This document shows, one piece after another, positions 1 through 10,645 of a stretch of DNA of 54,094 nt. The translations under genes were made by a program, and so were the position numbers. Origin of the DNA: Gammaproteobacteria bacterium SG8_30 (GTDB lineage Bacteria > Pseudomonadota > Gammaproteobacteria > Steroidobacterales > Steroidobacteraceae). Numbering within the stretch: the stretch's first letter is position 1; the number at the start of each line of letters is the position of its first letter. The stretch covers positions 1 through 54,094 of the forward strand of contig LJNS01000015.1 in NCBI GenBank assembly GCA_001303245.1, read 5' to 3'. The notes beneath the pieces are model-generated. The model searched no databases and had not been told where the DNA came from. It saw only the letters and a list, made by a program, of their open reading frames with translations.

Positions 1-2
1 CA

Positions 3-2576
<2,574 letters not shown>

Positions 2577-2577
2577 G

Positions 2578-3054
2578 GTGCGCTGGACCATCCTCGCCGT
2601 GGCGGTGATGCTGGCCTCGGCCTGCGGCTTCCACGTGCGGGGCGACGCGTCACTTTCGGCGCGCATGCAGGCCCCCTACCTCGCCACGCCGGATCGCTAC
2701 ACGCCGTTTCACGCCGAGCTGCAACGTTCGCTGCAGGCGGCCGGTGCCGAGCCGGCGGCTTCGCCGGAGACGGCGACGGCGGTGGTCCGGGTGTGGGCAG
2801 ACGAAACCGGGCGCAACATCCTGTCGATCTCGGCGCGCAACACGCCGCAGGAGTACGAGGTCTACTACCGCGTCGAGTACTCGGTCACCGCCGGGGGCGA
2901 GGAGATCCTGCCTCGCCAGCAGCTCGCGCTGACGCGCGAGTACGCCTACGACGAAACCGCGGTACTGGCCAAGGAGCACGAGGAGCGAGACATCGTGCAG
3001 GCGCTGGCGCGGGACCTCGCGGCGCTGGTCACGCGCCGCCTCGCGGCGCTCTGA
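2578..3054 (+). CDS. lptE: LPS-assembly lipoprotein LptE
   Basis: Outer-membrane lipoprotein that plugs the LptD barrel and helps deliver lipopolysaccharide to the cell surface. The 158-residue product has a lipoprotein signal peptide ending in a lipobox with Cys16 (LASAC), followed by GFHVRG, a typical mature LptE start. The rest matches the family fold, with a conserved mid-region (NILSISARNTPQEYEVYY) and a C-terminal amphipathic part. The GTG start lies one base after the leuS stop, so the two are cotranscribed. The usual downstream partner holA is about 6.6 kb away, beyond an opposite-strand block. Confidence 0.9.
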   Translation: MRWTILAVAVMLASACGFHVRGDASLSARMQAPYLATPDRYTPFHAELQRSLQAAGAEPAASPETATAVVRVWADETGRNILSISARNTPQEYEVYYRVEYSVTAGGEEILPRQQLALTREYAYDETAVLAKEHEERDIVQALARDLAALVTRRLAAL

Positions 3055-3091
3055 CGCCTGGCGGCCGGCCGCGAATCCCGGGGCAGAACCC

Positions 3092-3107
3092 GACGGAAGC
3101 CTCCGTC
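3092..3107. terminator. Small hairpin between convergent lptE and pip
   Basis: GACGGA-AGCC-TCCGTC forms a perfect 6-bp stem with a 4-base loop in the 127-base gap between lptE and pip, which face each other. There is no real T-run, so a terminator role is only inferred. Nothing else is recognisable in this gap. Confidence 0.3.
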
Positions 3108-3181
3108 TTCGACGTCCTCCGGACCGGCCCAGGACCTGGCTGCAGGGCCGCACGCCTTGAATCCGTCCCCGGGCAGCGTCC

Positions 3182-4159
3182 TCAGCCGCTGCGGGCGAAG
3201 CGATCCGTGGCCTTGACGAGCTCGTGGGTGATGCCCGGCTCGAGCGCCGAATGGCCGGCGTCGGCGACGACGCGAAACTCGGCCTCGGGCCACGCCTTGT
3301 GCAGATCCCAGGCGGTAGCCATCGGACAGACGACGTCGTAGCGCCCCTGCACGATCACCGCAGGAATCTGGCGGACGCGGTCCACTCCCCGCAGCAACTG
3401 GTCCTCGTCGCGCAGGAAACCGTGGTTGACGAAGTAGTGGCACTCGATGCGCGCCACGGCGAGCGCGAAGCTGTCCTCGCCCCAGCGCGCGACGTTGTCC
3501 TCGTCGGGGAAGAGCAGGCTGGTCGATCCCTCCCACATCGCCCAGGCGCGGGCCGCGGTCTGCGCAGCCGCGGGGTCCTCGCCGGCGAGTCGACGGTAGT
3601 AGGCCGCAATGAAGTCGTGGCGTTCGGCGGGCGGGATCGCGGCGACGTAGCCCTCCCAGCGATCCGGGTAGATCGCGCTCGCGCCCTCCTGGTAGAACCA
3701 CTCGAGTTCCCTGCGCCGCAGCATGAAGATGCCGCGCAGGACGAGCTCCGTCACGCGATCCGGGTGGCTCTGTGCGTACGCGAGCGACAGCGTCGAGCCC
3801 CACGACCCTCCGAAAACGAGCCAGCGATCTATGCCGAGATGATCCCGCAGCCGCTCCATGTCGCCGACGAGGTCCCACGTGGTGTTGTTATCGAGGCTCG
3901 CGTGCGGCCGGCTGCGACCGCAGCCGCGCTGGTCGAACAGGACGATGCGGTAGCGCCGCGGATCGAAGAAGCGACGCGCCTTGGCATCGGCCCCGGCTCC
4001 TGGTCCGCCGTGCACGAACAGTGCGGGCTTGCCGTGCGGATTGCCGCATTCTTCCCAGTAGACCTGGTGCCCTCCTGGCACCTCGATGTGTCCCATGCGG
4101 TAGGGCTCAATGGGTGCATAGAGCTTCTTGCGCCGTGCCGTCGATCCGGGGCGGGTCAT
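3182..4159 (-). CDS. pip: Prolyl aminopeptidase (proline iminopeptidase, family S33)
   Basis: Cytoplasmic alpha/beta-hydrolase that removes N-terminal proline from peptides. The 325-residue protein has the oxyanion-hole segment HGGPGAG (about residues 50-56), the family motif DQRGCGRS (76-83) and the nucleophile elbow GGSWGS with Ser119. The catalytic Asp lies in VQGRYDVVCP and the His in DAGHSALEPG near the C terminus. Length and motifs fit the standard bacterial enzyme. It lies 54 bases downstream of the DUF3299 gene on the same strand. It may be read through from the zinc locus, but nothing suggests a functional link. Confidence 0.93.
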   Translation of the reverse strand: MTRPGSTARRKKLYAPIEPYRMGHIEVPGGHQVYWEECGNPHGKPALFVHGGPGAGADAKARRFFDPRRYRIVLFDQRGCGRSRPHASLDNNTTWDLVGDMERLRDHLGIDRWLVFGGSWGSTLSLAYAQSHPDRVTELVLRGIFMLRRRELEWFYQEGASAIYPDRWEGYVAAIPPAERHDFIAAYYRRLAGEDPAAAQTAARAWAMWEGSTSLLFPDEDNVARWGEDSFALAVARIECHYFVNHGFLRDEDQLLRGVDRVRQIPAVIVQGRYDVVCPMATAWDLHKAWPEAEFRVVADAGHSALEPGITHELVKATDRFARSG

Positions 4160-4181
4160 CTCGGGCTCCCTTCGTGACGTG

Positions 4182-4203
4182 CGGACCGGCCGGTACCGGT
4201 CCG
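4182..4203 (-). terminator. Hairpin downstream of the DUF3299 gene
   Basis: CGGACCGG and CCGGTCCG form a perfect 8-bp stem around a 6-base loop, just after the stop of the DUF3299 gene and before pip. There is no T-run, so this may be a weak terminator or processing site at the end of the putative zinc operon. Confidence 0.4.
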
Positions 4204-4213
4204 GCCTCGTTTC

Positions 4214-4720
4214 CTAGAATTTGTACTCCTCGGCAAGGGTACCCGACAGCGTATAAGCCGCGGCGCCGAGCGCCGTGGAGCGCGACTCGGTCTTCATGCG
4301 CCCGGCGATCCAGTAGGCCGAGTACATCGAGTCGAGGCTGATTCCCTGCTTCATGACCACGTACACCATCTGGTTGGGCGGCGGCGGCGGCACGTGGATG
4401 CAGGCCCCGAAGTAGGGCACGAGGAAGAACTCCGTCACGCGCCCCGCCTTGTCGAGCTCGAGCGGCACGATGAAGCCCGGGATCCGGACCTCCTGTCCGT
4501 CGAGTGCGTCGTTGACTTCGAAGTCCATGACCTGCATGGCGGCGAGCCCGGCAGCGTCCCCCGAGAGATAGTCGTGGGCAGGCGGCGGTGGTGCCGGGTC
4601 GTAGGTGGCGCGCTGCGATTCCGGGACGAGATCGACCCAGTCCAGCGTGCGTGGAGACGCCGCGGCCGCGAGCGGAAACGCGAGCCACGCGACTGCGAGC
4701 CAGGCGGTGCACCGTGTCAT
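4214..4720 (-). CDS. DUF3299 family exported protein of a metal-related ABC locus
   Basis: A 168-residue protein starting at the ATG at 4720, which gives a clear signal peptide (MTRCTAWLAVAWLAFPLAAAA) and an 8-base spacing from the preceding permease gene; an upstream extension in frame is rejected for this reason. The mature part has GFIVPLE, FFLVPYFGACIHVPPPPPNQ and a C-terminal ALGAAAYTLSGTLAEEYKF, characteristic of DUF3299. Family knowledge: such proteins accompany MacB/FtsX-type ABC genes in Zur-regulated clusters such as P. aeruginosa PA4063-PA4066. The molecular function is not established; the conserved Cys-Ile-His segment could bind metal, which is inference. Confidence 0.8.
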   Translation of the reverse strand: MTRCTAWLAVAWLAFPLAAAASPRTLDWVDLVPESQRATYDPAPPPPAHDYLSGDAAGLAAMQVMDFEVNDALDGQEVRIPGFIVPLELDKAGRVTEFFLVPYFGACIHVPPPPPNQMVYVVMKQGISLDSMYSAYWIAGRMKTESRSTALGAAAYTLSGTLAEEYKF

Positions 4721-4728
4721 CGATTCCC

Positions 4729-6141
4729 TCAGATCCTCATCGACAGGCCGTCGGCGAGCGAGTTCCGGTAGGCCCGCCAGGCAGGCAGCGTTCCGGCGCA
4801 CAGGCCCGCGGCGATCACGACGCCGGTCACCGCGAGATCGTAACCGGACGGCGCGGTGAGGTCGAAGAACAGGCCGAAGCGCCGCTCGAGCAACGGCTCG
4901 CCGACGCGAAGGCCGGTCCAGGCCAGCAATACGCCGAGCATCGCACCCGCCGAGGCGAGCAGCCCGGACTCCAGGACGAGCAGCGCGAAGACGTGCGCGG
5001 GTCGCGCGCCGACGGAGCGCAGGACGGCCATTTCGCGGCGGCGCTCGTTCAGGCTCGTCAGGAGCGCGGTGACCATGCCAGTCAGCCCCGCCAGGACCAC
5101 GCAGGCGGCGATCACGAGCAGCGCACGGTCGCCGATGCCGACGACCTGCCAGAGCTGCTGCAGGGTGACGCCCGGCATGATCGCGAGCAGCGGCTCGTCT
5201 CGATATTCGTTGAGTGCGCGCTGCATCTGCAGGGTGGCGACCGGCGTCTTCATTCCGACCAGGAAGGCCGTGATGCCGGTCGGCGCAGGACCCCTTTCGG
5301 TCGGGTAGTCCGCCTGTCCGTCCTGCGGAGGGGACGATGCCGGTCGGGCTGCATCGACTTCGACCCGTTCATGCAAGGTCTCGTGGCCGTGATCGTGTCC
5401 ACCGGCCTCGATCGGCGGCGTCGGACCGTGCGGCTCGGCGGTCAGACTCGGGGGTGGCGCCGGCGTCCCGGCTGCAGGCCGGTCCTGCCCGCCGGGCTGC
5501 CAGGGTGCGTGAATTGCGCTGACCGCCTCGACGCTGACGTGCACCGCCCGGTCGACCGGCGTTGCCGTGGGAGCGAGGATTCCGGTCACCCGGAACGGGT
5601 GCTCGGCGTGGTTGACGAAGCTGACCTCGCCGATGCCATGCGCGACCGTGATCTCGTCGCCGATGGCGTAGCCGAGTGTGCGCGCCACGTCGGCGCCTAG
5701 CACGGCCTCGTAGAGTGCCTCGAACGGGCGGCCTGTTTCGAAGGCCAGCGAGCGCTTGCGGCCGTAGCGGAAGTGCTCGAAATAGCCGGTGGAAGTTCCG
5801 ACCACGCGAAAGCCGCGGTGCGAGTCGCCGAGGGAGATCGGGATGGCCCAGGCGACGTCGGGGTGGCTCGCCACCATCCGGTAGCTCCGCCATGACACGT
5901 TCGTCGTCGGCTCGCCGATGCGAAACACCGAGTAGAGAAGCAGGTTCACCGGCCCGCCTCGCGCGCCGACGATCAGGTCGGTGCCGGAGATTGTGCTGGC
6001 AAAGCTTTCGCGGGCCTCGCTGCGCACCTTCTCCACGGCCAGCAGCAGCATCACCGACACGCCGATGGAGAACACGGTCAGGCCGGCTGTGATGCGCCGG
6101 CTCCACAGGCTCTTCGCCGCCAGTCCGAGCAGGGGCGTCAT
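4729..6141 (-). CDS. FtsX/MacB-type ABC transporter permease with His-rich loop
   Basis: 470-residue inner-membrane permease. The ATG at 6141 overlaps the stop of the ATPase gene by 4 bases and precedes a typical FtsX start (LLGLAAKSLWSRR). One N-terminal membrane helix (about residues 20-36), a large periplasmic domain and three C-terminal helices (near DRALLVIAACVVLAGL, ESGLLASAGAMLGVLLAW, DLAVTGVVIAAGLCAGTL) give MacB topology. The periplasmic part carries a low-complexity insertion with GGHDHGHETLHE (about residues 244-255), a likely metal-binding segment. Such mechanotransmission-type transporters usually act on periplasmic or envelope substrates rather than importing through a pore, so the direction of transport here is uncertain. 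Confidence 0.88.
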   Translation of the reverse strand: MTPLLGLAAKSLWSRRITAGLTVFSIGVSVMLLLAVEKVRSEARESFASTISGTDLIVGARGGPVNLLLYSVFRIGEPTTNVSWRSYRMVASHPDVAWAIPISLGDSHRGFRVVGTSTGYFEHFRYGRKRSLAFETGRPFEALYEAVLGADVARTLGYAIGDEITVAHGIGEVSFVNHAEHPFRVTGILAPTATPVDRAVHVSVEAVSAIHAPWQPGGQDRPAAGTPAPPPSLTAEPHGPTPPIEAGGHDHGHETLHERVEVDAARPASSPPQDGQADYPTERGPAPTGITAFLVGMKTPVATLQMQRALNEYRDEPLLAIMPGVTLQQLWQVVGIGDRALLVIAACVVLAGLTGMVTALLTSLNERRREMAVLRSVGARPAHVFALLVLESGLLASAGAMLGVLLAWTGLRVGEPLLERRFGLFFDLTAPSGYDLAVTGVVIAAGLCAGTLPAWRAYRNSLADGLSMRI

Positions 6142-6839
6142 GCGGCCTGCCGGGCCCGACCCGCGCGGTTGACCGCGCCGAGGCCGAGCGAGCGGTCGAA
6201 CAGCGAGCCGAGCGCCGTGTCGTGGCTCACGAACAGGAGCGTCGTGCCGGTTGCCCTGCACTCGCTCATCAGCAGTTCCAGGAACGCCTCGCGGGTCCCC
6301 GCGTCGAGGGCGGAGGTCGGCTCGTCGGCGATGAGGACGTCCGGCCGCCCAAGCAGGGCCCGCGCCACCGCCACCCGCTGCTGCTGGCCGATGGAGAGCC
6401 GGCCGACATCCCTCGAGAGCAGGCCGGGATCCCCGATGCCGAGCGCGTCGAGCAGCCGCCGCGCCTCGGCGAGCACGTCACCGGCCCGCTCGCGGCGCCG
6501 GACGGAGAAGCTTGCCGGCAGGACGACGTTGTCGAGCACTCCCAGGTAAGGCAGCAGGTTGAACATCTGGAAGACGAAGCCGATGTGGTCGGCACGAAAC
6601 CGGTCCCGCGCGGTCGAGGGCAGCTTTCCTAGGTCCGTGCCGAGCACGCGGACAGAGCCTTCGCGGGGGGGCAGGACCCCGCCTATGAGGCCGAGCAGCG
6701 TGCTCTTGCCGCTGCCGCTGGGTCCCTCCAGGAACACGCGCTCGCCGCGTGCGACGACGAACGAAGGAATGTCGAGCACGGGCTCGCCGGCGACCCATTC
6801 GAACCTCAGGCCTTTCACTTCGATCGCGGTTTCGGTCAT
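6138..6839 (-). CDS. ABC transporter ATP-binding protein (MacB/LolD family)
   Basis: 233-residue cytoplasmic ATPase that powers the adjacent FtsX-type permease. It has Walker A GPSGSGKSTLL (about residues 39-49), a Q-loop FVFQMFNLLPYLG, a signature LSIGQQQRVAVARAL and Walker B VLIADEPTSALD. The D-loop and H-loop (LLFVSHD) are present, so the enzyme looks intact. Its 3' end overlaps the permease start by 4 bases. The 243 bases upstream hold a repeat block rather than an obvious promoter. Confidence 0.93.
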   Translation of the reverse strand: MTETAIEVKGLRFEWVAGEPVLDIPSFVVARGERVFLEGPSGSGKSTLLGLIGGVLPPREGSVRVLGTDLGKLPSTARDRFRADHIGFVFQMFNLLPYLGVLDNVVLPASFSVRRRERAGDVLAEARRLLDALGIGDPGLLSRDVGRLSIGQQQRVAVARALLGRPDVLIADEPTSALDAGTREAFLELLMSECRATGTTLLFVSHDTALGSLFDRSLGLGAVNRAGRARQAA

Positions 6840-6911
6840 CCGGGCTCCCCGGGGTGCAGCGCCGTCAATTTAGACACGGAAGGATGACGCTGCAAAAAGT
6901 GTTCTCGTCTC

Positions 6912-7061
6912 GGGTGTCCGGGAGCCCGGTTGCGGGAACGCCGTGAACCCGTCCCTGGGGGCTTCGGGCTCGCCATCCCTGGCTCGCACGATCCCGCAAC
7001 CGGGCTCCCGGACACCCTGGAACGCGGTGGCCGCGTCCCTGGGGGCTTCGGGCTCCCGGAC
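6912..7061. repeat. Intergenic repeat block: 26-bp inverted repeat plus 22-bp direct repeat
   Basis: Two arms of 26 bases (6912-6937 and 6992-7017) are perfect inverted complements separated by 54 bases. A 22-base direct repeat (6950-6971 and 7034-7055) has one copy in the loop and one copy outside the second arm. The 13-mer CGGGCTCCCGGAC occurs at 7001-7013 and again at 7049-7061. The block lies between the TonB receptor gene and the ABC ATPase gene. It looks like a REP/BIME-type interspersed element that could form a long hairpin in the mRNA. No transposase is nearby. Confidence 0.85.
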
Positions 7062-7082
7062 TCCCGGCGAAGCAGAGCGGCC

Positions 7083-9113
7083 TCACCGGCCGAAGCTGAA
7101 GCGTACGCCGGCGGCGAGCGAGCGGCCGGGCAGGGGCACCTCGTCCTTGAGCGGCGAGGTGTGGTAGCGGACCTCTTCGTTGAGGAGGTTGGTGCCGCGC
7201 AGGAACAGCAGCGTCTTGCCGCTGCCAGGCCGCCAGGAGAATTCGGCATTGAGCATCGTGAATGCGTCGGTCGGCAGCTCATTGGCCGCGACCTGGTCCT
7301 GCTCGAAGCTGTAGTGGGCTGCCAGAGTCGCGCGCAGTCGTTCTCGCTGCCATGAGAGCTCGGCGCCGAGGCGCAGCGGCGGGATCCGGGGTAGGTCGCC
7401 GCCCTGGTCGAGCCGGGCGCGAACCGAGTCTGCGCTGAGGCCGAGCGACCATCCAGCCGCGCCCAACGGAATCGAGGCGGCCGCCTCGAAGCCGTAGAAC
7501 CGGGCATCCTCCTGCAGGAACTGGTACACCGGCAACTCGTCCTCCACCTCGCCGGTCGGCGACAGGAACAGGTAGCCGTCGTAGTCGGCCACGAAGGCGC
7601 GCAACTCGGCGGAGATGCCGCTGCCATCGAAGCGCAGGCCAACGTCGCCCTGCAACCCGCCTTCCGTGTCGAAGCCGGGATCGCCGATCTCGTACTGGCC
7701 GGTCGCAGCGTGCGGCCCGTCGGCATAGAGCTCGGTGGCGCTCGGATGACGCTCGCTGCGTACCAGCTGTCCCACCAGTGCGAGCCCGCCACCGAGCGGC
7801 CAGATGACGCCGGCCGAGAGGTTGACTGCCGTCCCGTCGTAGCCCGGCACCTCGGGACCTTCGATCTCCTGGCGATCGAGGCGCGCGCCGAGCTCCAGCG
7901 TGAAACGCTCGAAGTCGCGCTGCTCGAACAGGAAGGCGCCGAGCGTGCGGGTGCGCGATTCGGGCACGAAGGCCTCCTCGCCGGTCGCCACCAGCTCCAC
8001 CTCCTGCCATTGGACTCCGCCGGTACCGTTGAAGCCCCCGGGCAGCGCGTGGTCCAGCGCGAGCCTGATTTCGCGCCCGTCCACCTCGTACAGCGTGCCG
8101 ACCTCGCCGGAAGGCTCGACCTCGGCGTGCTCGTAGTCGTTGAGCGCGCCGGTGACCCGCAGGCGGTTGCCGTTGGCGAAGTCCCGCCGCAGTGCCAGGT
8201 CGACACGGTCCTGCTCCAGGTCGATGAAGACGCCGCCTTCCTCGTGTTCCTCCTCGCCGGCGCCGGGCTCTTCCTGGTGCTCGTGGCCGCCGGGAATGCC
8301 GTACTCGGTGTCGTGACGGCTCCAGGCGAGCCCCAGAACCCAGCGGTCGCCGACGTAGCTGAGACCGGCGCTGCCCGAACGGGTATCGCTCCAGGAGTTC
8401 TCGACCTTGCCGCGCTCGTCCGACGGTTCCTCGCCCTCGGCGATGAGCTGGTCGCGCAACTGCCGTGACTGGGCAAAACCGGGGATGTCGTAGTCGTCGG
8501 TCTTGCGCCAGACCGCATCGAGATGCAGCGCGAGCCGTCCGACGCCGGCGTCGACCCGGCCCGCCACGGCGCGCTCCTCGAGGACGGAGTCGCCGCGCAG
8601 TTCGACCAGGCCCTCGACACCGTCCGGCACGCGGTCGTGCAGCCGGTTGGTGACGACGTTGACGATGCCGCCGGCGGCGCCGCTCCCGTAGAGCAAGGTG
8701 GCCGGGCCGCGCACGACCTCGATCTGGTCGGCGAGCGCCGGGTCGATGGCCACGGCGTGGTCCTCGGACAGCCCCGACGCGTCGAGCGTCGCGAGCCCGT
8801 CGGTCAGGACCTGCACCCGGTCGCCGCCGAGCCCGCGAATGACGGGACGGGAGGCACCCGGGCCGAAGAACGTGGAGTGCACGCCGGGTTCCGCGGCGAC
8901 GGTCTGGCCGATGGTCGGGGCCAGGCTGAGTACGAGGTCGTCGCCGGCGATGACGCTGGTCGGTTGCGCGGTGCTCAGCCTGTCTCCGCCTAGTGGGGTG
9001 GCGGTCACGACGATCCCGGTCAGTTCACCTGAGTGCTGGGGCTCGGCACCGAGTGCGAAGTGGGTGGGCAAGGCGGCGGACACGGCGATCGCCAAAGGCC
9101 AATTCCTGTTCAT
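7083..9113 (-). CDS. ZnuD-like TonB-dependent outer-membrane receptor, probably for zinc
   Basis: 676-residue outer-membrane receptor. It has a signal peptide (cleavage near LGA-EPQHS), a TonB-box-like ELTGIVVTAT (about residues 30-39), a plug domain (VIRGLGGDRVQVLTDG; VVRGPATLLYGSGAAGGIVNVVT) and a beta-barrel ending in VRFSFGR. The extracellular loop with YGIPGGHEHQEEPG followed by an acidic/His stretch, and the segment SERHPSATELYADGPHAATG, are typical of the ZnuD family of zinc receptors. A good ribosome site (GGACGGAG) precedes the ATG. Copper or another divalent metal cannot be excluded, but the neighbouring ABC and DUF3299 genes support zinc. Confidence 0.85.
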   Translation of the reverse strand: MNRNWPLAIAVSAALPTHFALGAEPQHSGELTGIVVTATPLGGDRLSTAQPTSVIAGDDLVLSLAPTIGQTVAAEPGVHSTFFGPGASRPVIRGLGGDRVQVLTDGLATLDASGLSEDHAVAIDPALADQIEVVRGPATLLYGSGAAGGIVNVVTNRLHDRVPDGVEGLVELRGDSVLEERAVAGRVDAGVGRLALHLDAVWRKTDDYDIPGFAQSRQLRDQLIAEGEEPSDERGKVENSWSDTRSGSAGLSYVGDRWVLGLAWSRHDTEYGIPGGHEHQEEPGAGEEEHEEGGVFIDLEQDRVDLALRRDFANGNRLRVTGALNDYEHAEVEPSGEVGTLYEVDGREIRLALDHALPGGFNGTGGVQWQEVELVATGEEAFVPESRTRTLGAFLFEQRDFERFTLELGARLDRQEIEGPEVPGYDGTAVNLSAGVIWPLGGGLALVGQLVRSERHPSATELYADGPHAATGQYEIGDPGFDTEGGLQGDVGLRFDGSGISAELRAFVADYDGYLFLSPTGEVEDELPVYQFLQEDARFYGFEAAASIPLGAAGWSLGLSADSVRARLDQGGDLPRIPPLRLGAELSWQRERLRATLAAHYSFEQDQVAANELPTDAFTMLNAEFSWRPGSGKTLLFLRGTNLLNEEVRYHTSPLKDEVPLPGRSLAAGVRFSFGR

Positions 9114-9199
9114 GGAGTCTCCGTCCTGAAAATCGTCTCGCCGGCGGCAGCGTCGGCGGTTGCCGCGGGCCGCTGGGCGCGATCCGCTGCACGGCGGGT

Positions 9200-9526
9200 T
9201 CAGTTCGACGGGATGAAGGGCGGCGCGCGGGGCGCGTGCGGCGTGCGCCGCGGTGCAGGGAGGCAGATCGCGGGGCCGATACGCGGGCTTGTAGCGATCG
9301 CGAGGGGGACGATACTGGCTGGCGCCGCCGAGGGCGGGGGCGCTGCCGCGCCGTGACCGACACAGAGTTCGCAGCCACCATGCGGCCGGCCGTCACCTGG
9401 ATGGCCATTGGCGTGCACGTGAGCCGCGACGGCGAACTGGCTCCACAGGAACAGGCACGCCAGAACTGCCAGCGCGCCGCGCACGCGGATGCCCGAAGCG
9501 GACCTGGACGTCGGGATCGCAGCCAT
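9200..9526 (-). CDS. Small exported His/Cys-rich protein, DUF2946-like
   Basis: 108-residue protein from the ATG at 9526, with an N-terminal signal or anchor helix (GALAVLACLFLWSQFAVAA). Next comes a metal-ligand-like stretch, HVHANGHPGDGRPHGGCELC then VGHG, with several His and a CxxC pair. An Ala/Pro-rich linker leads to a C-terminal RAPPFIPSN, the RAPP ending seen in DUF2946-type proteins. These often sit upstream of metal TonB receptors; their function is unknown. It is 86 bases upstream of the ZnuD-like gene on the same strand and is probably the first gene of the operon. Metal binding is inferred from composition. Confidence 0.7.
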   Translation of the reverse strand: MAAIPTSRSASGIRVRGALAVLACLFLWSQFAVAAHVHANGHPGDGRPHGGCELCVGHGAAAPPPSAAPASIVPLAIATSPRIGPAICLPAPRRTPHAPRAPPFIPSN

Positions 9527-9554
9527 GCTGACCGGGGAACGCGAGCGAACCGCG

Positions 9555-9560
9555 ATTATA
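9555..9560 (-). promoter_or_regulatory. -10 element for the zinc locus
   Basis: On the minus strand the hexamer is exactly TATAAT. It is placed to start transcription near 9548, about 22 bases before the DUF2946-like start codon. The -35 region is poor (CCGGTG at 17-base spacing), which would suit an activated or repressor-controlled promoter. No clear Zur palindrome is visible. Confidence 0.5.
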
Positions 9561-9606
9561 CACGGCCCCCGGGTGCACACCGGTGGCATCGGGTCGCGGT
9601 CACGTC

Positions 9607-9612
9607 GATAAT
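9607..9612 (+). promoter_or_regulatory. -10 element for holA operon
   Basis: GATAAT lies 25 bases before the holA start, facing away from the zinc-locus promoter. The -35 candidate (TGGCAT, 17-base spacing) is weak. Its presence is consistent with holA needing its own promoter now that it is separated from leuS-lptE. Confidence 0.35.
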
Positions 9613-9637
9613 CCGAAAGTTCCCCCGGGGTTCATCC

Positions 9638-10645
9638 ATGCGCATCAACGCCGACAATCTCGCGCGCCAGCTGGAGCAGGACCTGGCTCACGCCTGGCTC
9701 GTGGCGGGCGAGGAGCCGCTGCTCGTGGGCGAGGCGGCCGACGCGATACGGGGCCGTGCACGAGAGCTCGGTTACACCGAGCGCGAGGTGCACTTCGTGG
9801 AGGCGCGCTTCGACTGGTCGGGGCTCGAGGGCGCAAGCCGGGCGCTCTCGCTGTTCGCCGAGCGGAGGATCCTCGAGATCAGGCTGCCGACCGCCAAGCC
9901 GGGTTCGGAGGGCGGCAAGGCGCTGGCCACGATGGCCGCCGACCCGCCTCCCGACACGCTCGTGCTGGTGACGACGGGGCGGCTCGAGCGGGAGGCGTAC
10001 TCCAGTGCGTGGTACCGGGCGTTCGAGCAGCACGGCGTGGTGGTGCAGGCCTGGCCGGTGGACATCGGCCGGCTGCCGGGCTGGATCAGGGGACGCGCGC
10101 GGCGTCACGGCATTGCCGTCGACGAGGAAGGAGCGCGGCTGCTGGCCGAGCGGGTCGAGGGCAACCTGCTCGCCGCTCACCAGGAGATCGAGAAGCTGGC
10201 GCTGCTGCACGGCGATGGCGAGGTCGGCGCGGAGGTCGTGGCGTCCGTCGTCGCGAACAGCGCCCGTTACGACGTCTTCCAGCTCGGCGAAGCTGCGCTT
10301 GCGGGCGATGCGGCGCGGGCGCTCAGGATCCTCGAGGGGCTGCGCAGCGAAGGCGCGGAGCCCACGCTGGTGCTCTGGGTGCTCTGCCGGGAGATCCGTG
10401 CGCTGGCCGAGGCACGGGGCGGCGACTCCCGCGGCGGACACGGGAAACAGGCGCAGCGCCGTGCGCAGCTGCTCGCTGCGGCGACCCGCCGCATGGCCGG
10501 CCGCCGGCTGGGCCCTCTGGTGCACCGCGCGGAGCGAGCGGACCGCAGCATCAAGGGGCTCCTGCACGGCGACGCCTGGGACGAGCTCGCCGCGCTCGCC
10601 GCGAGCCTCGCAGGGCTGGTCGTTCCGGAAGCCGCCTCCGCGTGA
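9638..10645 (+). CDS. holA: DNA polymerase III subunit delta
   Basis: 335-residue subunit of the clamp loader that opens the beta sliding clamp. The start MRINADNLARQLEQDL at the ATG at 9638 matches the family N terminus; a longer upstream frame is rejected. The conserved N-terminal LVAGEEPLLVGEAADAIR, a mid-protein EGNLLAAHQEIEKLALL and SARYDVFQLGEAALAGD are hallmark HolA segments. The stop overlaps the nadD GTG (GTGA), so the two are translationally coupled. Upstream lies the divergent zinc locus instead of lptE. Confidence 0.95.
   Translation: MRINADNLARQLEQDLAHAWLVAGEEPLLVGEAADAIRGRARELGYTEREVHFVEARFDWSGLEGASRALSLFAERRILEIRLPTAKPGSEGGKALATMAADPPPDTLVLVTTGRLEREAYSSAWYRAFEQHGVVVQAWPVDIGRLPGWIRGRARRHGIAVDEEGARLLAERVEGNLLAAHQEIEKLALLHGDGEVGAEVVASVVANSARYDVFQLGEAALAGDAARALRILEGLRSEGAEPTLVLWVLCREIRALAEARGGDSRGGHGKQAQRRAQLLAAATRRMAGRRLGPLVHRAERADRSIKGLLHGDAWDELAALAASLAGLVVPEAASA

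Noticed and set aside
6912-7061. CRISPR array
   Set aside because: Only two direct repeat copies with unequal spacing and dominant inverted symmetry; no cas genes.
9527-9637. Zur-box upstream of the zinc locus
   Set aside because: An ATTATA/TATAAT stretch is present, but no GTTAT-n-ATAAC-like palindrome could be read by eye; a motif scan would be needed.
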